Assembly (NCBI GenBank): GCA_007115705.1
Contig: QXEO01000553.1
Location: forward strand, 16,579,237-16,643,236
DNA length: 64,000 bases
Direction of reading: 5' to 3'
Origin: Dactylis glomerata
Taxonomy: Eukaryota; Streptophyta; Magnoliopsida; Poales; Poaceae
Below, piece by piece: positions 55,596 through 64,000 of this stretch. Every line of letters starts with the position of its first letter. Position 1 is the stretch's first letter. The position numbers and the translations under genes are program-made. A model generated the notes under the pieces. That model had not been told where the DNA came from and did not search any database. It saw nothing but the letters and a program-made list of their open reading frames with translations.

Positions 55596-58467
55596 TAAGA
55601 AGTCCGTGTCTGGACCGACCCTTGAGCAAGTTCTGGTGGTATGCGAATACCCTGATGTTTTCCCTGAAGAGTTGAAAGGTATGCCCCCTGGCCGAGATAT
55701 CGAGTTCATTATTGAGTTAATTCCCGGAACAGCCCCTATTGCACAGAGAGCCTACCGCATGAACCCCCAAGAGTTAGAAGAGTTAAAGAAGCAACTCGCT
55801 GATATGCTCAGCAAAGGTCTGATTCGTCCCAGTGCATCACCTTGGGGATCGCCTATTCTCTTTGTGGACAAGCGAGATGGTACCATTCGATTGTGTGTGG
55901 ATTACCATAAACTGAATGAGGTGACCATCAAAAACAAGTACCCACTCCCAAAAATTGAAGACCTATTTGATCAACTGAATGGGGCCAAGGTGTTCTTCAA
56001 GATTGATCTCCGCACTGGATATCATCAGCTGAAGGTCCGTGAATCTGATATTCCCAAGACCGCCTTCACCACTCGCTACGGTCTGTTTGAATACACCGTA
56101 ATGTCTTTCGGCCTGACCAATGCCCCTGCCTACTTCATGAATCTCATGAATAAGGTGTTCATGAAGTTTCTCGGCAAGTTTGTAGTGGTGTTCATTTATG
56201 ACATCTTGGTCTATTCCAAGACCGAGGAAGAGCATGCAGAACATCTGTGGCTCGTGTTGGGAACCTTGCACGAGCACCAACTTTATGCCAAATTCAGCAA
56301 GTGTGAGTTTTGGCTGAAAGAAGTTGGATTTCTAGGCCATGTTATCTCAGCCGATGGAGTATCCGTCGACCCATCAAAAATTACCTCCATCATGGAAAGA
56401 AAAGCCCCGACCAACCCCACCGAAGTTCGAGCTTTCCTTGGACTAGCCGTCTATTACCGGAAGTTTGTTGAAGGGTTTTCTAGCATTGCTCGCCCATTAA
56501 CTCAACTCCTCAAGAAGGATAAAAAGTTTGAGTGGACTCAGAAGTGCGAGTAGAGTTTCCAAGAACTCAAGAAGAGACTTGTGTCAGGCCCTATTCTAAC
56601 CATGCCCGATATCACCAAGAGCTTTGACGTCTATTGCGATGCATCCAAGCTTGGACTGCGCCCGCATGAGCTGAACTACCCTACCCATGACCTAGAGCTC
56701 ACTGCTATTGTGTATGCACTCAAAACTTGGTGACACTACCTTATGGGAAACCGGTGTGAAATCTACACAGACCACAAAAGCTTGAAGTACATTTTCTCTC
56801 AGAAGGAGTTGAACATGAGACAGAGAAGGTGGATTGAACTTATTATGGACTATGACCTAGGAATTCACTATCATCCGGGTAAGGCGAATGTGGTCGTCGA
56901 TGCCCTCAGCCGAGAGCCTTGCTCTCTTAATGCCCTACTAAAGACCAGCCAACCTACCCTATGTGAAGAATTTGAGAGGTTTGGACTTGAGCTTGTGAGC
57001 CATGGGTTACTAGCAAACCTTGAGGTCCGACCTACTCTGTTTGATCAGATTAAAGAAGCCCAAAAAGGTTACGAGAGTATTGAAGGGATCAAACATAGGA
57101 TGGGACGAGAAGAAGTACCTTGGTTTTCAATTGACCAGGGAGGTGTGCTATGGTATAATGGCCGCCTATGCGTCCCTAGCATCGATGAGTTGAAGCAGCT
57201 CATTTTGAAGGAGGCCCATGATACTCCCTATTCGATCCACCCAGGAGGTAACAAAATGTACCAAGACTTGAAGGAGCAGTTTTCGTGGCATGGCATGAAG
57301 CACGAGATGGCCTTTTATATTGCCTGGTGTGACATTTGCCAGTGCGTCAAGGCCGAGCACCAAAGGCCTGCGAGTCTGCTACAACCATTGAAAGTACCCA
57401 CTTGGAAATGGGAGGAAGTTGGTATGGATTTCATTACTGGCCTTCTGAGGTCAAATCGGGGACATGACTCTATCTAGGTCATCGTCGACCGCCTAACCAA
57501 GGTTGCGCACTTAATTCTTTCTAAGACCACCCATAACGGTAGCGAACTCGCCGATCTTTATATCTCAAGGATTGTGAGTCTGCATGGGGTACCCAAGACC
57601 ATCGTCTCCTATCGTGGCACCCAATTCACCTTTCGTTTTTGGGCAAAACTTCATGAAGCCTTAGGAACCAAGCTTTCATTCAGCACAGCCTATCACCCGC
57701 AAACTGGAGGTCAGACTGAGCGAGTGAATCAGATTCTTGAGGATAAGCTTCGCACCTGCATCCTCTCATACGGAGCCAAGTGAGAGGACTGTTTGCCATT
57801 CGCTGAATTTTCCTACAACAATAGCTACCAAGCTAGCCTGCGGATGGCCCCCTTTGAAGCCCTATATGGCCGTAAGTGCCATACCCCTCTCAACTGGTCG
57901 GAGACTGGAGAAAGCCAAGTGTTTGGCCCTGACATTATTAGGGAAGCCGAAGAGCAAGTGCAACTCATTCGTAACCGATTAAAAGCCGCTCAATCTAGAC
58001 AGAAGAGCTATGCAGATTCCTGACGGAGACCCATTACCTTCCAAGTGGGAGATTTTGTCTATCTCCGGGTTACCCCTCTCAAGGGTATGCAGCGTTTTCA
58101 TGTAAAAGGCAAGCTTGCACCCCGCTACATTGGCCCATACAAGATTCTAGAGCGCCGCGGAGAGATGTCTTACAAACTAGAACTACCCCCAAAGCTGTCT
58201 GAGTTCCACGATGTCTTCCATGTCTCCCAGCTATGCAAATGTCTCCAAGTCCCCAACCAACCCGAGACCTCAAGACTCCATTGACCTTAACCATGACTTG
58301 ACCTACCGTGAGAGGCCAATCCGTATTCTGGAGAAGGATGTCCGTCTCACCCGAAGATGAAAAATCAAAATGTATAAGGTTCAGTGGAGCAACCATACCG
58401 AAGACGAGGCCACGTGGGAACGTGAGGACTATCTCCAGCGAGAATTTCCCGAGTTGCTCAGCGCTTA
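55596..58467 (+). pseudogene. pol: Chromovirus pol of element F: RT, RNase H, integrase, chromodomain (Tekay/Del-like)
   Basis: Starts abruptly next to element M in the protease-RT linker (VCEYPDVFPEELKGMPPGRD). Reverse transcriptase runs to 56553, with the catalytic FIDD altered to FIYD (codon 56197-56199), followed by TAG at 56551. RNase H: FDVYCDASKLGL, HELNYPTHDLELTAIVYALK, TDHKSLKYIFSQ. Integrase has an HHCC finger (HDTPYSIHPGGNKMYQDL, CDICQC; about 57220-57345) and a core where the usual SDRGTQF is SYRGTQF (near 57612). GPFK-like and QVGDFVYLRV segments follow. A C-terminal chromodomain (RPIRILEKDVRL, KMYKVQWSNHTEDEATWERE) ends at 58467. Stops lie at 56551, 56731, 57475, 57781, 58021, 58282 and 58358, but the register recovers, so decay is mainly by substitution. 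Confidence 0.9.
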
Positions 58468-58495
58468 ACTACTAAATCTCAGGACGAGATTCTTT

Positions 58496-58509
58496 GTAGG
58501 GGGAAGGTC
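58496..58509 (+). other. Polypurine tract of element F
   Basis: GTAGGGGGAAGGTC lies between the chromodomain and the LTR start, which identifies a 3' LTR. Confidence 0.75.
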
Positions 58510-59628
58510 TGTAACACCCCACTTTTTGTAGACCAAACTAAGACCAAGGTTTAATGCTGTAATTAGGGTAAATTAAAAACTTTTGTTAAGTGTGGGCTTG
58601 TGTTCTATGGTATATGATTTCATGTGTTTGTGCATGATTGTATGTGCATGTGTGTGGTGCTATTTTAATATTTTTCTTTACAGATTTCTTTTCTTCTTTA
58701 ATTTTTGCAAGCTTGAGTTGGCATGTGAGATTGATTAGCAAACTTTTCAAAAATCATCCAAATCTAGGAAACAAATTTAGTCCTTGCCTTGCTTTGCATA
58801 GCACCATCATTTTATGTGATTGCTTATTTCTTTTCTTTTTGGAGCCAAGCCCTCCCCACAAAAATCTACTAGCAAGCTATGCCATGCAAGATAGCTAGCA
58901 CTACACCAAGTAATACCCCAGCCCAGCCATTGTTCAAAATTTTGAGAAAAAGAGGGAGAAAGGAGGAACCCGAGCCATGCATGCACCAAGATCTTGCCAA
59001 GATCTTCTCCAACCTCTCTCTCCCCTCTCCTCCACTCGCGAGGCGGGTAGGCACACCCCACCAACCCTGCTGCCCCACCTGCAAGCCTCTTGGGCGAAAC
59101 CCAGCTCCCTCCATCGCTCTTGCTCTGGACAGAGACGGAGGTCGAGCACCTCGAGCTCCACACTCCCTCTCTATCCCTCCGACCAAACCAGCGCGCACAG
59201 CAGCCACCCTGCACCTCGCGTGTTCCCTAGGCGAAGCCAATCCCTCTCCCGTGCACCCGCGCCGCCCACGCACCCCCAACCCGCTCTGGCCACGTCGGTT
59301 TGGGCACGCTCCCGATCTCGACCTCACGCCCTCTCCCTGTCCCTCTCGTCCATGCACGTGAGCCGGGGACAACCCCAGCACCCCACTAGCGCAGCTACCC
59401 CTCCTCCCTTGCCTGTTAAGACACCATCTCCACCGTCGAACACCTGCGCATCAATGGGACTGGACGAAATGGCGTGTCCGCCTCGCCACCTCTGGCCACC
59501 TGCATCCTTCCAAAATGAGAGCGCCGCGCACGCCTGGACCTAGCCCTGTGACACCACCGCTCGCCCGGCCAATCCCTGCCCAGGACGCCACGACCATCAC
59601 TGCAAGCTTCCCAAGCGCGCCCCGCCAG

Positions 59629-59636
59629 TATAAAAG
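59629..59636 (+). promoter_or_regulatory. TATA box of LTR F
   Basis: TATAAAAG in CCGCCAGTATAAAAGCC, at the end of a C-rich region as in LTR E. Confidence 0.65.
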
Positions 59637-61163
59637 CCTACACTCCCCCTCTCCCGACCGTTATTTCCCCATTCACGCCCACAGAACCCTAGTGCCACTG
59701 CCCAGAAGCTAGCCGAGCTCTCTGGCTCTCCCTCGTCAGGGAGAGCTCGATTTCGTTCAGTTGCCGAGCGGAAAACCGGTGAAGGTTGCCATCGCCTGCA
59801 GCGTCTCCTCTCCCTCGTTCCCTCACCTCTAGCTCTGCTTGGTCTCCTCTTCCTGACCATGCCCTCTGTTTTGGCTAGGTCAAGCGGAGCATGTCGGCAT
59901 CACCGAGCAAAGATGGAGCACCCACGGGAACGTCCGTGACCACGCCGTCGCTAGGAGCCAACTGCTCCGCCGTCGACGCCATGCCTCGTCCGCGCGAAGT
60001 CACCGCCACGACCGCCGCCCTTTTCCGACGACGAGCAACACCCTAGGTGAGCCCCGCATCCTCCCAGCAAACCCTAGGGTTCCCGCCGCCCTAACTATCC
60101 TCCACGGAGACGACGAACGACGGCCGTCGATCTCGACTAGATTGGACGGCCAAAATTGCCGCGTACCGGTTCGGCGCCCCGCGCCGGCTGACCAACCTAG
60201 CCCGTTGTCGAGTTCAAATGCCCCGCCGTCCCGCGCTCACCCGCGCCAGATCTGGGCCGGCCCAGCGTGGTGCGGCCTGAGATCGCTCAGATCTGGCCTG
60301 CCTTTATTTTTTTCAGGAATGCTGTTTAATTTCTAAATATCTGTAAATTTGTAAATTGTGTAGAAAAATAAATACAAGCCCTTTGTGAGTGATTCAAACT
60401 TCTGTGAGTAGATTGTTTCAATATCTCTCAAATGGCACTAGTCTCATACCTGTAGGGTCAATGTAGATGAAATGTTATTTTGTGTAGTTAAATAGATCAC
60501 TTTTCAAGCAATAATTCAAATCTTGAGTTCTATGTACTGAATTAGAGTGGTTCCAATTTTCAGTAGTAACTTGATGTGTTAGATTGCATGTCCCACTGGT
60601 TTTGGTATTTTAGGACATGTAGATTTACAGTAGTAATTAATATGGCTGATTGTATATTTAGTCTTAGTTAAATTCTCATTTGCAGTAGAATTGGAATTTT
60701 AGGGTGAATCCAATTTCTTTGGATTGTGTTCCGGAAGAGCTTTCCAGAACACTTTTGGGCATATTTTTCAGATCCCAGAGAATATCTGGGAATTATTTTG
60801 TGTTCTAGTCATAGTTTTCTATTAGTTAATTCATAGTAAATCAACCACAAAGTGTTTTGGAGTGAATCCAACTTTGTTGGGTTCAGAAACATGTTGTTTA
60901 TCTGCAGGTGTGCTGAGTATGGTAATTGACCTATGTGAACACCTGCATGCTTGTTTGAAGTGAAGTGGTGTTTTATTTGCTATGTTTGAAAAACCCTAAT
61001 TTTTAATAGGGTTAACTTGCTACTAAAAATCCATGAAAACTTGTTTTAGATTCTTAACATGTTTGTTTCTGATACTCCTTGGTTGTGTGATGTTGAGTGA
61101 TGAAATTCTTGTGCCTTGTGTATGCATGCTTGCTTATTGTTGCTATTTCTTTTACCGGCGATA

Positions 61164-61260
61164 GAATCGAACGACACCGAGTGCAACGAGGAAGGAGAAG
61201 TGTACGAGTACCAGGAGGAAGAAGACCAGGGACTAGCCAACCAAGGCAAGCCATCTATAC
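61164..61260 (+). other. Acidic exon-like frame inside LTR F
   Basis: After CGGCGATAG the frame reads ESNDTECNEEGEVYEYQEEE, then DQGLANQGKPS. It matches the peptide in LTR E and in LTR G, with the same phase relative to the preceding AG. Confidence 0.5.
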
Positions 61261-61477
61261 TTGATGCATATCTGAATCCTACTCACTTACTTTGCATATT
61301 TCATAAAGGTTTATCAAATTGCATGTTTTTATATTGCTATGGTCCTTGTAGCAATTACTTGTTGGCTCAAGCTCCACAAGCCAAATTATTATCATCCTTA
61401 GAGATGACCCCTTTGAACACCTATTCAATACCATTGCATTAGTGGCTTGTTGGTTAGCAGCAAAGCCTTTGGGAAAC

Positions 61478-64000
61478 TGTGGGGACCTCGGATTACCCAT
61501 CCGGAATACCCGATATGCATTCAATTCACGATCCCATGATTAGTGTGTCGTGAATCCACATATCCGAGTTGATAACAGAATTACATCATCCATTACAGTA
61601 CCAAAATAAAGTCTTACAATTGGTCACATGACCAAGACTGATAATGCCACGCAGGGCAAGTTTACAACTAAGCAGCGGATACCAAGCAGCCTTGATGACC
61701 CATGTCATGCCGACTACCCTACAGGCAACTGACTGGGAGACATTCCTAGTTCGCACCAGCGTCGACATACCCATCACCGTCTTCATTGAAGTCTTCCTCC
61801 AGGTCTGACCAAGTTAATAGCCAGGGACAAAGCCGTGAGTACATTGTGAATTGTACACGCAAACCATCTAAGATAAGGAGTTTGATATGCAGTTTGGCTG
61901 TAGCAAGGAAAGGCTCTAGTCTATTTTAACCTAACTAGTCAATTTCTTGTGTCGATATAGCATGTCTTATGACATTTCTATATCCTTATTAAAGAAAACA
62001 ATTAGAAAAACCTTTTTAGTAAAATCTCTAGGAAAGGGGGAAACTCATTTGCTTTTCAAGAGAGAGCCAGTGGTCAATCAAACATAACCTCCTTCCTTTA
62101 TAAATCCTGGTCAATCACACATGACCATTTCCATACCTTTGGCAGTACCCTACAAGTACTCCGAACCATAACCGTGCCACGACAGTACCCTCCGAGTACT
62201 CCGTCTAGCACCTTTCTCCATTTTTCTGAAAACATTTTTTTGTAAAACCAAAACCTGACATTGGGCTAAGTAACGGTCATCCCAACCGTCCATGACCGAG
62301 GACTCGGCTATTCGAATAGATTTACACTCTACAGAGGTTGTACACTTTACCCACACCATCCAGATACTCATCGTGTGGGCATCATCCCCGCATAGCATCC
62401 TATGCCACGACAAGCACCCGATCAGAGCCTTCCATTCATCTACCTTAGTACGGGTGCCTACCCTGTGGAGTATACCTCCCCGGCAAACCCTGGTCGTCTA
62501 CCTCCGTCGAGCGTAGTTCCAGTGCCACGGTAGGAGGAACCCAAGTGTCTTCCGGACGGGTAGCCTATTGGCGGGCCTGCTACACTGTTGCGCACCACTT
62601 GCGACAACCCGGATTCCTGGGTCCTACAAACCCTTATATACTATGAGGCTCCCCGCACTAAAGCAGACAAACTTCGGACTAAGCCCCGTCCCATACCAGG
62701 GTAATGTGGTTGAACGGGTTAATTGTTCTGAGCGAACACTTAGTGATCACCAATGTCTTTTGTAAACCCACCAACTTCCTTTTCCTCCATTGACATCTCC
62801 ATTTGTCCAGAAACCACTTTTGAAAAACATTTCAGTGGAGTAGATGCTACCCCGAGGTTTTCGAAAACATTTTCGAAAATTCTTTTTGAGTGTTCCCATC
62901 CTAGAGTTTTTGGCTCCACTAGATGTCTCCCAAGGGCTTTGTTGCTAATAAACAAGCCACTATCATACAGGTAAAGAATAGGTGTTCAAGGGGTCATCTC
63001 GAAGGATGATAACAAATTGGCTCGTGGAGCTTGAGCTAGCAACTAATTGCTACAAGGACTATAGCAATATAGAAATCATGCACTTTAATAAAACCTTATG
63101 AAACATGCAATATATGTGAATAGGATTCAGATATGCATCAAGTTAGATGGCTTGCCTTGGTTGGCTAGTCCCTGGTCTTCTTCCTCCGGGTACTCAAAGA
63201 CTTCCCCTTCCTCTGCACACTCCTCGTTCGATTCTATCGCCGGAAAATAAAAGCACACAATAAGAATACATGCATACACAAATCACAAGCACTTCATCAC
63301 TCAACATCACACAACCAAAGAGTATCAGAAACAAACATGTTTAGAAATCAACATAAGATTTTTTTAGGGTTTTTAGTAGCAAATCAATTCTATTAGAAAC
63401 TAGGGTTTTTCTATTATGGCAACCATAACACCATTCCACTTCAAACAAGCATGCAGGTGCTCAAATGGACCAAACAACACACTCAGCACACTTTCAGGTA
63501 TACAACAATCTTATGAACCCAACAAAGTTGGATTCATCCCAAAACAACTTATGGCTAAATTTCTATGCATTTTCTAGTAACAATACTGACTAGAACACTA
63601 AATTAATTCCCAGATATTCTCTGGTCATCATAAAAATACACCAGAGAATGATCTGGAAAGCTATTACTAAGCACAACCAATAGAAATTGGATTCATACAC
63701 AAAATCCTAATCTACTTCAAAAGAGAAAATAACTAAAACTAATTAAATTATTTGCCATTTTATTTACTACTGCAGATCTACAGTCCCTGAAATACCAAAT
63801 CCAAGGTGACAAGCAAACTAACACTCCAGAGAATCAGTGAAAATTGGATCCACAACATTCTAACTTACAGAACACAAATTTTGGATTTTTTGAAAGAAAA
63901 GTGGCTAGTTTTCCCAATTAAAACACTACTATATATACAGAGATCTATTTGACACGGGACCAGATCCATAAGCTAGATATATAAACAAGGATCACCCAGA
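61478..64000 (-). mobile_element. LTR G: Tekay/Del-like LTR, minus strand, partial
   Basis: The inverse complement of the F/E LTR family starts at 61478 with TGTGGGGACC (the LTR end) and runs out of the window. Inverted blocks: TAGCCAGGGACAAAGCC near 61823 pairs with 30756 of LTR E, and GCTTTGTTGCTAATAAACAAGCC at about 62937 is the inverse of 61445-61467 of LTR F. The presumed target site is GAAAC (61473-61477). The orientation opposite to F makes 60.9-63.3 kb a large imperfect palindrome. Confidence 0.85.
63145..63234 (-). other. Acidic exon-like frame inside LTR G
   Basis: Minus strand, after CCGGCGATAG: ESNEECAEEGEVFEYPEEED and then QGLANQGKPS. This is the third copy of the peptide seen in E and F. 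Confidence 0.5.

Larger units (their letters stand above)
58510..61477 (+). mobile_element. 3' LTR of element F, truncated by inverted LTR G
   Basis: Starts TGTAACACCCC after the polypurine tract. TATAAAAG at 59629. Homologous to solo LTR E. At 61477 (GCAAAGCCTTTGGGAAAC) it is cut by TGTGGGGACC, the inverted end of LTR G. In G the same block continues past this point, so F lost its end here or continues beyond the window. Confidence 0.88.

Overview
Repeat-rich nuclear DNA of a large grass genome, most likely Triticeae (wheat, barley or rye group) or a close relative. The basis is the combination of Athila-like gypsy LTRs opening TGATACGTCTC, an Angela/BARE-like copia LTR opening TGTTGGAATTATG, long Tekay-type LTRs opening TGTAACA, a Tat-like gypsy element with an antisense spliced gene, CACTA elements, a Stowaway MITE and L1-type LINEs. 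I find no intact host gene. Every coding region I recognise belongs to a transposable element and is broken.

Left part (1-32338): one Tat-like element (C, + strand) runs through this stretch and carries nested insertions. Its gag-protease frame starts at 11497, its antisense gene lies at 16352-19115, and its 3' LTR ends at 32338. Into it went: Athila-like element A (only its 3' end is in the window), whose 3' LTR was then split by a complete Athila-like element B (2310-10806); a solo Athila-like LTR, K (14196-15635); a complete Athila-like element D (19288-27311), whose 5' LTR was split by a 1.2 kb CACTA element (20703-21879); and a 3.6 kb solo Tekay-like LTR, E (27518-31077). Target-site duplications (TSDs) support B (one mismatch), K, D, the CACTA and E.

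Middle (32339-39017): C itself sits inside an Athila-like element J (- strand), which also holds a truncated LTR H. D and J both carry, where gag is expected, the same about 200-codon reading frame of unknown function. J lies in a CACTA remnant ending at 40907, and that remnant interrupts an L1-type LINE (- strand).

Right part (40908-64000): an unrecognised stretch with a Stowaway MITE; a 5.4 kb LINE with a perfect 15-bp TSD (43140-48551); a second LINE scrap; a PIF/Harbinger remnant split by a 1.8 kb CACTA that carries a long TG/TA microsatellite and a 5S-rRNA-like scrap; the 3' half of an Angela-like copia element (- strand); the pol half and 3' LTR of a Tekay/Del-like chromovirus (F); and a same-family LTR (G) inverted inside the LTR of F.

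The genes do not act together as a pathway. The window is a record of successive insertions and decay. The most interesting items are the six-exon antisense gene of C, the shared unknown ORF of D and J, and a short acidic reading frame kept in all three Tekay-type LTRs.
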